This document shows positions 1-6,851 of a stretch of 12,081 bases of DNA, in pieces. Made by a program: the position numbers and the translations under genes. The stretch comes from JBAPRR01 sp049281195 (GTDB lineage: Bacteria > Actinomycetota > Acidimicrobiia > Acidimicrobiales > CAVXTF01). Location of the stretch: NCBI GenBank assembly GCA_049281195.1, contig JBAPRR010000145.1, positions 1-12,081 on the forward strand, in the 5' to 3' direction. Position 1 is the first letter of the stretch. Every line of letters starts with the position of its first letter. Under the pieces are notes generated by a model. That model made no database searches. It was not told where the DNA came from and saw nothing but the letters and a program-made list of their open reading frames with translations.

Positions 1-531
1 TACCTCACCTTTGCCGACCGGATAGCTGTTCTGGTCGGTCTTGACGACGACCCGGACCGGCGGCTTCCAGTTCGAGAGCAGGCATTCGCTGGAGGCGATG
101 ATCTGGAACGAATCGCGCTCGTCTCTATTCGCCACAGCGCCTCTTATATCGAACTCGTGCGCAAGAACGTCCAGGTAGCCAGGCCAGATGCGAAGGGCTT
201 GAATTCCCTCCTGGAAAGGCGGGCATATCTCGGCCCACTCGTCGAGCATCTCGTTCGTGGGCATGTCGCGCCGACGTCCGACCTGCTCTCGGGTCACCTC
301 GTCAGAAGGCGGTCCTGTCAACTTGCCGGCTACCGCATCTTCGACCACAGCGACGAGGTGCGCCACAACGTCGTGCACCGTCCATCCGGGACAAGCCGGA
401 ACTGGGATGGCGAAAGGATCCTCGAGATCCCTGACGAGAGCCGAGACGCGCCGTCTGGCCAACCCGTAGTTCTCGCCGAGATCGAAGCCTTCCAGGTCAA
501 CGGTCCATCGGGAACGTTCGGATCCTGTCAT
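1..531 (-). CDS. Mycothiol-dependent maleylpyruvate isomerase-family protein (MDMPI/DinB-like), 3' end off the window
   Basis: The first 177 residues are visible and the frame is still open at the left edge. The N-terminal helical-bundle motif VPACPGWTVHDVVAHL (residues 44-59) is the hallmark of the MDMPI N-terminal domain, a DinB-like fold. His58, with the later D-x3-H motif (Asp121, His125 in LDVLAHEFDIRG), fits the family's three metal ligands (His, Glu, His), with Asp in the Glu position. Family members bind a divalent metal and use mycothiol as cofactor for isomerisation or thiol transfer; most are uncharacterised, so the substrate cannot be named. The ATG at 529-531 lies 16 bp after the alpha-glucosidase stop, so the two are probably co-transcribed. 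The Shine-Dalgarno is weak (GGCGAG). The family implies a mycothiol-producing actinobacterium. Family call is good; function is unknown. Confidence 0.82.
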   Translation of the reverse strand, partial: MTGSERSRWTVDLEGFDLGENYGLARRRVSALVRDLEDPFAIPVPACPGWTVHDVVAHLVAVVEDAVAGKLTGPPSDEVTREQVGRRRDMPTNEMLDEWAEICPPFQEGIQALRIWPGYLDVLAHEFDIRGAVANRDERDSFQIIASSECLLSNWKPPVRVVVKTDQNSYPVGKGEV

Positions 532-547
532 CAGCTCGCCAGGTTAC

Positions 548-2155
548 TCAGCTCTTTACGATCGCTCCCGTCCACGGTGCGAGTGAGAGGGTTCCAGAAA
601 CCGCATCCCCGTTTCGCGAAGTGTCGGTACAGATCAAGACGTTTCCGGTAACGCCGGGGATCTCGGAGTCCGAGTCACTCATGTTGAGAGCCACAGTGAA
701 CGTTTCCCCACGTCGCCAGGCCCAGCACCCGGAGGGAGCGTCGACCGGGCTCGACGTACCGAGCACGAACTCGGGGTTCTCCCTCCTGGCGATGATGAGA
801 TCGCGTAGGTAGTTGAGCACCGAGCCGGGGTCAGCCCGCTGGTCAGCGACGTTGCATACCGCGGGATCGGTCATGGGCAACCATGTCTCTACCCCCGGCG
901 CCGTGAACCCGCCGTTTTCTGCCGCAGTCCAGGGCATCGGCGACCGTTCCGGATCGCGCCCTTTGTAATAGGGCCAGAAGCGGATCCCCACGGGATCGCG
1001 GAGTTGCTCCTCGGTCGGGTCCGCGTCCTCGAGCCCGATCTCGTCCCCCTCGAACAGAAACGGGGTGCCGCGCATCGACAGGAGCATCATCTGCGCCAGC
1101 CTGATCTTGCGCTTGTCCCCTTCTGCCCAACGGGTCGAGAAGCGCGACACGTCGTGGTTGGAACCAACCCACACCGGCCAGGCATAAGGAGGGAGCAGCT
1201 CTGTCGTCAGCGCGGCGATCTTCGACATCGCTTCGGCTTCGAACGGCGCCTCGATGAAGGGGAAGTTGAAAGCGAGATGCAGTTCGTCGTCATCTGATCC
1301 GTAGAAGGTGACCAGGGCCTCGATCTTGTCAACGCTCGTCTCACCAACGAGCACGCGGGGCGGGTCGTATGAATCGCCGATCTTTCGCCACCTGCGTAGG
1401 ACTTCGTGGACTTCGGGCTGATTCTCATTGTAAAAGGGTCTCTGCCCGAACATCTGCATCACGAACGGATCGTCCTCGGTCGCCGGTGGATTGTCTCTGA
1501 GAAGCGCGTCCTTCACGATCGAGTGGGCCACGTCGATGCGGAAGCCTGAGATCCCCCGGTCGAACCAGAACCTGAGGATCTGATCGAACTCGTCGCGCAC
1601 CTTCGGGTTCCACCAGTTGAGATCAGGCTGGCCGGGAAGAAAGTTGTGGAGATACCACTGCCCGGTGTCGTCATCCATCGTCCATGTGGGACCGCCGAAA
1701 CTGCTCACCCAGTTGTTGGGAAACGATCCGTCCGGACGCGGGTCCTGCCACACGTAGTAATCGCGGTACGGATTGTCCCTACTGGAGCGCGCTTGTTTGA
1801 ACCAGGCGTGCTCGCCACTGGTGTGGTTGGGAACCAGGTCGATCAGAACGCGGACGTTGCGGCTGGCCGCCTCAAACACGAGCCTGTCTACGTCGGCGAT
1901 CGTGCCAAGAGACGGGTCGACATTGCAGTAGTCCGCTACGTCATAGCCCCAGTCGGCGTTAGGTGAGACGGTTATTGGACTCAGCCAGATTCCGTCTATT
2001 CCGAGCCACGCGAAGTGATCTAAATGTTCGATCACGCCGGGGAGGTCCCCGATGCCGTCGTTGTTCGAGTCCGCGAACGAACGCGGGTAGATCTGGTACA
2101 GAACTGCGGACTTCCACCAAAGGGGATCCGTCGACTTGAAGGGTTGATCAGCCAC
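548..2155 (-). CDS. GH13 alpha-glucosidase (oligo-1,6-glucosidase / trehalose-hydrolase-like group)
   Basis: A cytoplasmic glycoside hydrolase of 535 aa, the usual length for this group, with no signal peptide. It should release glucose from alpha-glucosides such as maltose, isomaltose or sucrose-like sugars by a retaining mechanism. The N-terminus WWKSAVLYQIYPRSFADSN is typical. All four conserved GH13 regions are visible: I DLVPNH (Asp106, His111), II GFRIDVAH (nucleophile Asp208, with Arg206), III LVGET (acid/base Glu272) and IV GSNHD (His334, Asp335). The later DPVGIRFWPYYKGRD and PMPW motifs are characteristic of bacterial alpha-glucosidases. The start is GTG at 2153-2155 with no clear Shine-Dalgarno; the next internal Met lies past the first conserved strands, so this start is favoured. 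It is 97 bp downstream of the acyl-CoA dehydrogenase across a repeat-filled spacer and 16 bp upstream of the MDMPI gene. The exact substrate cannot be read from sequence. Confidence 0.93.
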   Translation of the reverse strand: MADQPFKSTDPLWWKSAVLYQIYPRSFADSNNDGIGDLPGVIEHLDHFAWLGIDGIWLSPITVSPNADWGYDVADYCNVDPSLGTIADVDRLVFEAASRNVRVLIDLVPNHTSGEHAWFKQARSSRDNPYRDYYVWQDPRPDGSFPNNWVSSFGGPTWTMDDDTGQWYLHNFLPGQPDLNWWNPKVRDEFDQILRFWFDRGISGFRIDVAHSIVKDALLRDNPPATEDDPFVMQMFGQRPFYNENQPEVHEVLRRWRKIGDSYDPPRVLVGETSVDKIEALVTFYGSDDDELHLAFNFPFIEAPFEAEAMSKIAALTTELLPPYAWPVWVGSNHDVSRFSTRWAEGDKRKIRLAQMMLLSMRGTPFLFEGDEIGLEDADPTEEQLRDPVGIRFWPYYKGRDPERSPMPWTAAENGGFTAPGVETWLPMTDPAVCNVADQRADPGSVLNYLRDLIIARRENPEFVLGTSSPVDAPSGCWAWRRGETFTVALNMSDSDSEIPGVTGNVLICTDTSRNGDAVSGTLSLAPWTGAIVKS

Positions 2156-2160
2156 GTCTA

Positions 2161-2192
2161 CTGCTTTAGCAGGTTTGGCGGGCGTGGCGCCC
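2161..2192. other. Two small inverted repeats upstream of the alpha-glucosidase start
   Basis: CTGCT-TT-AGCAG (2161-2172) and GGGCG-TGG-CGCCC (2180-2192) are perfect 5-bp stems with 2- and 3-base loops. They sit between the dehydrogenase stop and the GTG start at 2155 on the minus strand. Neither has a T-tract, so neither is a clear intrinsic terminator. They could affect translation of the glucosidase or be chance. The first lies only 5 bp from the start codon, where a Shine-Dalgarno would be expected and none is seen. Confidence 0.3.
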
Positions 2193-2255
2193 CTTGAGCC
2201 CGTAGCGTCACTTGAGCCCGTGGCCTACGTGCGTTTGCCTAAGCGCGTTTGCCTA
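2193..2255 (-). repeat. Two back-to-back short tandem repeats filling the spacer after the dehydrogenase stop
   Basis: Read on the minus strand, TAGGCAAACGC occurs at 2255-2245 and 2241-2231 (period 14), followed by a partial third copy TAGGC at 2227-2223. The first TAG is the stop codon of the acyl-CoA dehydrogenase. Adjoining this, an 18-bp unit headed by CTTGAGCCCGT (plus strand) occurs at 2193-2210 and 2211-2228. Together they make up about two thirds of the 97-bp gap between dehydrogenase and glucosidase. The sequence identity is directly visible; its origin is not. The TAGGCAAA core also heads the repeat at 8400-8459. Confidence 0.75.
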
Positions 2256-3362
2256 CGCCCGCGGTCCCAGAATGAGATCCCCCAGTCGCTCCCGTTGGTA
2301 CCCCTGCGCTCCGAAGAGCAGATCATCCTGCTTTGCGCGCCGGTACAGAAGGTGGCAGTCCACGTCCCAGGTGAAGCCGACCCCGCCGTGGATCTGGATG
2401 CACTCCGCCGTCACCTTGTTCGCCGCTTCGGCAACGAACCCCTTGGCCATCGCTGCAGCACGTTCGCGCTCGTCACTCTCGGCATCCGCGGCCCAGGCCG
2501 CGTAGTGGGTGCCGACCCTCGACAGCTCGAGCTCGTGCAACATGTCGGCAGCCTTGTGCTTGATCACCTGAAAGGTCGCGATGGGCCGGTCGAACTGGAC
2601 GCGGTCCTTCGCGTAGTCGACCGCCAGCGAAAGGGCGCGCTCACACGTACCTACGAGCTCAGCGCACACCGCGACTCCGAGGTCGTCCAGGACACGACGC
2701 CAAATGGCCGTCTGATCTCCGGCCGGCCCCACACGGCGGGCGGTCCTGCCGTCGAGATCGACGCGCGCCACCTTGCGCGTGACGTCGAGCGCAGGGACGG
2801 GTTCGCCGGCCGGCTGTTCGAGGAGGAATGTCGCCAGGCCGTCTCCGTCATTTGCAACGACGAAGACCCAGTCAGCCGCGGCTCCGTCGAGAACGATCGG
2901 CTTGATGCCGTTAAGGGTCCAAGCGCCCTCGGCAGAACCGTTTGACCTTGTCGCCACGGCCTTGACGGTGCCCAGAGGATCACCGTGGCCCGGCTCTTCC
3001 ACTGCCACCGTTCCACGCTTGGCGCCCGAAGCGAGATCGGGGAGGAGTCCCGTTTCGCCCAACCTCACCGCGGCAGTCGTCGCCGCAACGGCCGAGGACA
3101 GAAACGGTCCGGGAAAGGGAAGGCGTCCCATCTCCTCCTGCAGAACGACGAGATCGACAAGGCCGAGTCCGAGCCCGCCGAATTCCTCAGGCACTAGCAC
3201 GCCGAGCCATCCCAGATCGGCCATTGTCGCCCACAGCTCTGGTGTGACCCCGGCAGGATCCTCGATCATCTCGCGCACGTAGGTAGACGGTGCCTCTGCC
3301 TCCAACGCAGCGGCCACAGCCCGTCGAAAGTCCTCTTGCTCGTCAGAAAATGTGAAGTCCAC
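2253..3362 (-). CDS. Acyl-CoA dehydrogenase, FAD-dependent, atypical active site (possible heteromer subunit)
   Basis: 369 aa with the acyl-CoA dehydrogenase layout: an N-terminal helical domain starting FTFSDEQEDFR, then EEFGGLGLGL (59-68), a middle beta domain (about 115-205) and a C-terminal helical domain with RVQFDRPIATFQVIKHKAADM (254-274) and IHGGVGFTWD (324-333), which hold the FAD-contacting positions. The family oxidises acyl-CoA to 2-enoyl-CoA and passes electrons to ETF. The usual C-terminal catalytic Glu (Y-E-G-T) is absent: the region reads LLFGAQGYQRERL. The position used by isovaleryl-CoA dehydrogenase, 26 residues before Arg254, is Leu228. The middle-domain TEP-x-aGS motif is also degenerate (VEEPGHGD). 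Such features occur in subunits of actinobacterial alpha2beta2 dehydrogenases of steroid side-chain breakdown (FadE28/29-like), so it may need a partner. Start is GTG at 3360-3362. It lies 94 bp after the thiolase. Confidence 0.9.
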   Translation of the reverse strand: MDFTFSDEQEDFRRAVAAALEAEAPSTYVREMIEDPAGVTPELWATMADLGWLGVLVPEEFGGLGLGLVDLVVLQEEMGRLPFPGPFLSSAVAATTAAVRLGETGLLPDLASGAKRGTVAVEEPGHGDPLGTVKAVATRSNGSAEGAWTLNGIKPIVLDGAAADWVFVVANDGDGLATFLLEQPAGEPVPALDVTRKVARVDLDGRTARRVGPAGDQTAIWRRVLDDLGVAVCAELVGTCERALSLAVDYAKDRVQFDRPIATFQVIKHKAADMLHELELSRVGTHYAAWAADAESDERERAAAMAKGFVAEAANKVTAECIQIHGGVGFTWDVDCHLLYRRAKQDDLLFGAQGYQRERLGDLILGPRA

Positions 3363-3422
3363 TTGGCCCCGGTCGAGTCGATGTCAGTAATTCGCTGAAT
3401 GGGTTTTGCGACTGATTGTTGC

Positions 3423-3459
3423 GATCTGTATTGAAGTCTCAGGCTCTATTGAAATCTCA
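3423..3459 (-). repeat. 18-bp tandem duplication beginning at the thiolase stop codon
   Basis: On the minus strand, TGAGATTTCAATAGAGCC (3459-3442) is followed directly by TGAGACTTCAATACAGAT (3441-3424), identical at 14 of 18 positions. The first TGA is the thiolase stop codon; because the period is a multiple of three, the second TGA is in frame. The next stretch holds two copies of TTGCGA with similar flanks (about 3406-3434), so most of the 94-bp spacer before the dehydrogenase appears built from decayed short duplications. No promoter or terminator was recognised in it. Confidence 0.75.
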
Positions 3460-4650
3460 CGCCACGCGCTCGATGACCGTGGCGTTCGCCTGGCCACCGC
3501 CTTCGCACATGGTCTGGAAGCCGTAGCGTCCGCCGGTCGATTCGAGCTGATTCAGAAGAGTCGTCATCAGGCGTACCCCACTCGCGCCGAGCGGGTGCCC
3601 GATGGCAATCGCTCCCCCGCGTGGGTTGAATTTGTCGGGATCGGGCGAGAAAGCCCTCGACCACATGAGAGCAATGGCGGCGAACGCCTCATTGCACTCG
3701 ATGGCATCGAAATCGTCGATCGACATTCCGGATCGTTGCAGGAGTTTGTGCGTGACAGGAACCGGAGCCGACAGAACGAGTGTGGCGTCCTCGGCGGCCA
3801 CCGCGAAATGGCGGAATACGGCCCGGATCGGAAGGCCGAGCTTCTCTGCGACGCCGCGCTCGGCGATCAGCATTGCGGCCGCCCCATCGGTTACCTGCGA
3901 GGAGTTGCCGGCCGTGATGTCCGGCGCTGTGTCGGGTTCCCACTTCTGAGCCGCGGGCAGAGACGCCAGCTGCTCGAGCGTGGTGTTGCGCCTAATGCCT
4001 TCGTCGAAAGAAAGCGTCTCGCCGGTGAAGGTTCCGTCTTCCGCCTTCACGGGCACCGGAAGGATCTCTTTTGCGAAGTGTCCGCTGTCGGTGGCCTCGG
4101 CCGCCCGGCGGTGACTCTCGAGCGAGTACTCGTCCATGTCCTCGCGGCTTATCTTCCAACGCTCCGCGAGAACCTGGGAGATGCGGAACTGCGCCCACAG
4201 ATTCCCGTCGATCGCCTTCAGGTAAGAGGGCGGGAACGGTCCTGTGCCGCCGCGCGCATTCGATGCCAGCGGCACGCGACTCATCACCTCGACTCCGCAT
4301 GCGATCGCAAGGTCGTAGTGGCCGGACGTGACGCCGGCTGCCGCGAAGTGCATCGCCTGCTGCGACGAACCGCACTGCCTGTCGACCGTCGTCGCCGGCA
4401 CGTGCTGGGGAAGGCCGGCTGCCACCCACCCGTTGCGTGCGACGTTCGTCGACTGCTCACCGACCTGCGTGACGCAACCACCGATGACGTCGTCGATCGT
4501 CCCCGGATCAACCTTGGTGCGGTCGATCAGGTTCTGGAGCGTGAACGCCAGCAGGTCGACGGGGTGCCAATTGGCGAGAGCACCGTTTCGTTTCCCGAAC
4601 GCGGTGCGGACGGTGTCGACGATGACGGCCTCACGCGGATCTCCGGCCAC
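3457..4650 (-). CDS. Acetyl-CoA acetyltransferase (degradative thiolase, FadA-type)
   Basis: 397 aa, standard thiolase length, with the full catalytic set. Nucleophile Cys93 is in VDRQCGSSQQA, NEAFAA is at 320-325, His352 is in GGAIAIGHPLGASG, and the second catalytic Cys382 is in TMCEGGGQANATVIE. It should cleave 3-oxoacyl-CoA with CoA to acetyl-CoA and a shortened acyl-CoA. The CGSSQQAMHFAAAGV stretch and C-terminal CEGGGQANA resemble actinobacterial FadA5/FadA6-type thiolases of beta-oxidation and steroid breakdown, but chain specificity cannot be read. Start is GTG at 4648-4650, only 6 bp after the stop of the HDO protein, so translation is probably coupled and the lack of a strong Shine-Dalgarno is expected. 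The acyl-CoA dehydrogenase follows 94 bp downstream. Confidence 0.94.
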   Translation of the reverse strand: MAGDPREAVIVDTVRTAFGKRNGALANWHPVDLLAFTLQNLIDRTKVDPGTIDDVIGGCVTQVGEQSTNVARNGWVAAGLPQHVPATTVDRQCGSSQQAMHFAAAGVTSGHYDLAIACGVEVMSRVPLASNARGGTGPFPPSYLKAIDGNLWAQFRISQVLAERWKISREDMDEYSLESHRRAAEATDSGHFAKEILPVPVKAEDGTFTGETLSFDEGIRRNTTLEQLASLPAAQKWEPDTAPDITAGNSSQVTDGAAAMLIAERGVAEKLGLPIRAVFRHFAVAAEDATLVLSAPVPVTHKLLQRSGMSIDDFDAIECNEAFAAIALMWSRAFSPDPDKFNPRGGAIAIGHPLGASGVRLMTTLLNQLESTGGRYGFQTMCEGGGQANATVIERVA

Positions 4651-4656
4651 GTCAGA

Positions 4657-5439
4657 TCAGCCCCGGGCCCGGCGGAGCGCGCCGGGCTCGTCCAGCCACC
4701 TGTTGAGAGCGATGGTCCTGCCATTTCGAGCAGAGAAGGTGAACGTGATCGCACGCCTGACGCGCCGCTGCTGGTCGGGCGTGATCACAACCTGGCGAAG
4801 CAGGTAGTCAGCCGCGTCGCCGTGGTCAGCCTCTGCATACGCGTGCACGTGGAAGTTCTCGACCTCGATGCCGTAGTGGTCGCGCATGCCCTCGTACATC
4901 TTTTTGGCGTACCCGGTGGATGCGGCGAACCGCTCGCCGGCCCAGCCGAATGCGGCGAGGCCCTCTTCGTAAGAGCGGCGCATGTAGTACAGGGAGGTGA
5001 AGACCATCCCGATCGTCTCGGGCATCGCCACGTAGGTGTCCAGCTCCTCGTCGGTGATGCCGAGCTGATGGGCCCACTCGATCTTCATGTCGACGTGGTT
5101 TTTGTCCCCCGCGTAACCGGTCTCGTCGGCCAGGTTCTGCAGCCAGTGGGTGAAGTGCTCGCTGGCGGACAGGCTCACCGCGTCCGTGTCGGGCGAGTTC
5201 GCCACGAGCGAACCGAACTCGGAGGTGAACCACTTCCCGAGGAAGTAGTACTCCTTGCAGAACCGCTTCAGGAACTCTTCTGAGAGCGAACCGTCAGCAA
5301 CCGCTTCCCACACCTGGTTTTTGGTGGAGCAGATCTCTGTCTGCAGGGTCCCGAGCTCTTCCATGAACTCGTTGACGCTTTTCGCCTCGGCCTGATCACG
5401 CCTGCCGCGGACATTTTGAAATTCCCGTGTTTCGCTCAT
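4657..5439 (-). CDS. Heme-oxygenase-like diiron oxidase (HDO) / TenA-PqqC-like iron-containing redox protein
   Basis: 260 aa, soluble, all-helical by composition. Six candidate metal ligands can be placed by eye in the family order E, H, E, H, D/E, H: Glu106 and His115 in NLADETGYAGDKNH, Glu169 in FGWAGERFA, then the H-x3-E-x2-H motif His199, Glu203, His206 in HVHAYAEADHGD. The third-helix and C-terminal motifs match the iron-containing redox enzyme family (CADD, UndA, BesC and SznF-like proteins), which use O2 for C-C or C-N cleavage, decarboxylation or N-oxygenation. The substrate is unknown. Heading an operon with a thiolase and a dehydrogenase suggests an oxidative step on a CoA ester or its acid. 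The ATG at 5437-5439 has a strong Shine-Dalgarno (GGAGGG, 4 bp spacer). It is the first gene left of the operator-like palindrome. TenA-type thiaminase is a less likely alternative. Confidence 0.8.
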   Translation of the reverse strand: MSETREFQNVRGRRDQAEAKSVNEFMEELGTLQTEICSTKNQVWEAVADGSLSEEFLKRFCKEYYFLGKWFTSEFGSLVANSPDTDAVSLSASEHFTHWLQNLADETGYAGDKNHVDMKIEWAHQLGITDEELDTYVAMPETIGMVFTSLYYMRRSYEEGLAAFGWAGERFAASTGYAKKMYEGMRDHYGIEVENFHVHAYAEADHGDAADYLLRQVVITPDQQRRVRRAITFTFSARNGRTIALNRWLDEPGALRRARG

Positions 5440-5496
5440 TGAGCCCTCCGTAGGAGTGCATCCGGCCCTGACCGCGCCAGGGGGAGCCGATCGTCC

Positions 5497-5527
5497 AGTG
5501 TAGTAATTTCCCTGACAGTGGTGTCAG
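5497..5527 (-). promoter_or_regulatory. Candidate promoter for the leftward operon
   Basis: On the minus strand, CTGACA (5527-5522) and TACACT (5502-5497) resemble -35 and -10 elements, with a 19-bp spacer that is slightly long. The placement is 58 bp upstream of the HDO start. The putative -35 lies inside the palindrome, so a protein bound there would block polymerase. This is a pattern match only; in GC-rich actinobacteria such matches are weak evidence. Confidence 0.25.
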
Positions 5528-5532
5528 GGAAA
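5507..5532. promoter_or_regulatory. Perfect 11-bp inverted repeat, probable repressor operator
   Basis: TTTCCCTGACA (5507-5517) and TGTCAGGGAAA (5522-5532) are exact reverse complements separated by GTGG. The site sits between the divergent HDO and acyl-CoA dehydrogenase genes, 20 bp from the dehydrogenase start. Its length, symmetry and TGACA/TGTCA core fit operators of TetR-family (or GntR/FadR-like) regulators that commonly control acyl-CoA catabolic genes. There is no regulator gene in the window. A second, weaker CCCTG-N7-CAGGG dyad lies at 5466-5482 and shares the CCCTGAC sequence with the main site, so it could be a secondary half-site. It lacks a T-tract, so a terminator is unlikely. 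Confidence 0.7.
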
Positions 5533-5552
5533 CGTCCCCCGGAGGCCCCCGC

Positions 5553-6767
5553 ATGAGCTCGTCGGATATGTCCGACCTCGGTCTGTACCAAGACAACGAG
5601 GATCTAGCCGCCCTACGCAAGCTCGCGCGCGACGTCGCAGAAAGAGAGCTGGCACCCCACGCTGCCCACTGGGACGAGACAGAGGAGTTCGCCGAGTCGT
5701 CTCTGGAGGCCCTCAGGCGAGCCGACCTCTTCACCGTCACCGTCGGAGAGGAATACGGCGGCATGGGGATGGGGGACACAGAAGCTGCGGTGGTCCTCCA
5801 GGAATTGGCCCGTGTCGACGTGTCGAGCGCCATCTTGTGCCAGCTCGTCTTCAACGGACCACCGCGCGCGATCGAACACCTTGGCAACGAGAGCCTCAGG
5901 AGCCGCTGGCTCCCCAAGGCTTCCGCCGGTGAGCTGTTCTGCATCGGGATCACCGAGCCCGATGCGGGTTCTGCCGCGCCCCAGATGCGGGCGCGCCTCA
6001 CCGAGGATGGCGACGGTTGGCGACTCGATGCCTACAAGAACTACGTGACCGGAGGCCACAGATCGGTGGCCTGCCTGGTCTGGTGCAGGTTCCCGGGTTC
6101 AGAGGTCGGCAGTGGGAAGGGAATCGGCGCAGTCGTGGTCGACCTTTCCGCCGATGGCGTTAGCGTCGCCGGGACCCACAAGAAGATGGGACTGCGGGGA
6201 TGCACCGAGGCCGAGCTCGCCTTCGACGGAGTGAGAGTCGAGGCCTCCGACGTGCTCGTGCTCGGGGACCCGGCCGATAACTCGGGGCTCAAGACTCTGC
6301 TCGCTCACATCAACCACGAACGGTGCGGGAACGCCGCGATGTGCATAGGAGCCGCTCAGGGAGCCCTCGAGCACGCCATCGGTTACATGAACGAGCGGGC
6401 CGTGGGAGCAAGAAAGCTCTCCGACCTGCAGGGTCTCCAGTGGAAGATCGCCGACATGGCCACCGAGCTGGAGGGAGCACGATTGCTGCTGGAGCGTGCT
6501 GTGACCCTGGCAGGTCCGGGCGGCACCCCGCCGGCGCTCGAATCGGCGATGGCGAAGCTCGCCAGCAACCTGGCGGCGAAGCATGTGTGCGACGAGGCCA
6601 TCCAACTTCTTGGTGGATACGGCTACAGCAGGGAGTACCCGGTGGAGAGGGCTTACCGCGACATCCGGGGACTTTGTATAGGGGCGGGCACGGTCGAGAT
6701 CCAGCGCAACTTCATCGGCACCGCTCTGCTCGGCGGGAAGGTCCCCGCCGGACCGCTCTGGAAGTAG
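5553..6767 (+). CDS. Acyl-CoA dehydrogenase with isovaleryl-CoA-dehydrogenase-type catalytic Glu
   Basis: 404 aa with the complete fold: EEYGGMGMGD (66-75), the FAD/substrate motif ITEPDAGSAAP (133-143), LGGYGYSREYPVER (353-366) and C-terminal IGAGTVEIQR (376-385). It should oxidise an acyl-CoA at C2-C3, feeding ETF. At the medium-chain-type catalytic position the residue is Ala378 (IGAGT). Instead Glu256 in INHERCGN lies exactly 26 residues before Arg282, matching the helix-G base of isovaleryl-CoA dehydrogenase. That suggests branched or bulky acyl-CoA substrates, as inference. The ATG at 5553 follows GGAGG with a 7-bp spacer; the next ATG, five codons on, has no such site. It is the first gene right of the palindrome and probably shares regulation with the divergent operon. 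The HMGS-like fusion follows after 144 bp. Confidence 0.93.
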   Translation: MSSSDMSDLGLYQDNEDLAALRKLARDVAERELAPHAAHWDETEEFAESSLEALRRADLFTVTVGEEYGGMGMGDTEAAVVLQELARVDVSSAILCQLVFNGPPRAIEHLGNESLRSRWLPKASAGELFCIGITEPDAGSAAPQMRARLTEDGDGWRLDAYKNYVTGGHRSVACLVWCRFPGSEVGSGKGIGAVVVDLSADGVSVAGTHKKMGLRGCTEAELAFDGVRVEASDVLVLGDPADNSGLKTLLAHINHERCGNAAMCIGAAQGALEHAIGYMNERAVGARKLSDLQGLQWKIADMATELEGARLLLERAVTLAGPGGTPPALESAMAKLASNLAAKHVCDEAIQLLGGYGYSREYPVERAYRDIRGLCIGAGTVEIQRNFIGTALLGGKVPAGPLWK

Positions 6768-6851
6768 ACCGCCGGTTCCCCTTCGTAGGTGGGCAAGGTA
6801 CCAACGGTCCAGGCAGCAACAGATAGCGAAAGACCAGACAGGGTAAGTAGT

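Noticed and set aside
532..547. GAGCTGA repeated with a 17-bp period at the GH13/MDMPI junction
   Set aside because: A single 7-mer match in GC-rich sequence is within what chance gives; not counted among the junction duplications.
157..651. A 164-codon plus-strand frame at the left end
   Set aside because: It overlaps the MDMPI-type gene and the end of the GH13 gene on the other strand. The minus-strand translation has the clear CPGWTVHDVVAHL motif, so the plus frame is a shadow.
3406..5283. A 625-codon open frame on the plus strand opposite the thiolase and HDO genes
   Set aside because: It is antisense to two well-supported genes, shows no domain motif and is explained by GC-rich codon bias leaving the complementary frame open.
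5507..5532. The palindrome as an intrinsic terminator
   Set aside because: It lies between divergent starts, where no transcript ends, and has no T-tract; an operator is the better reading.
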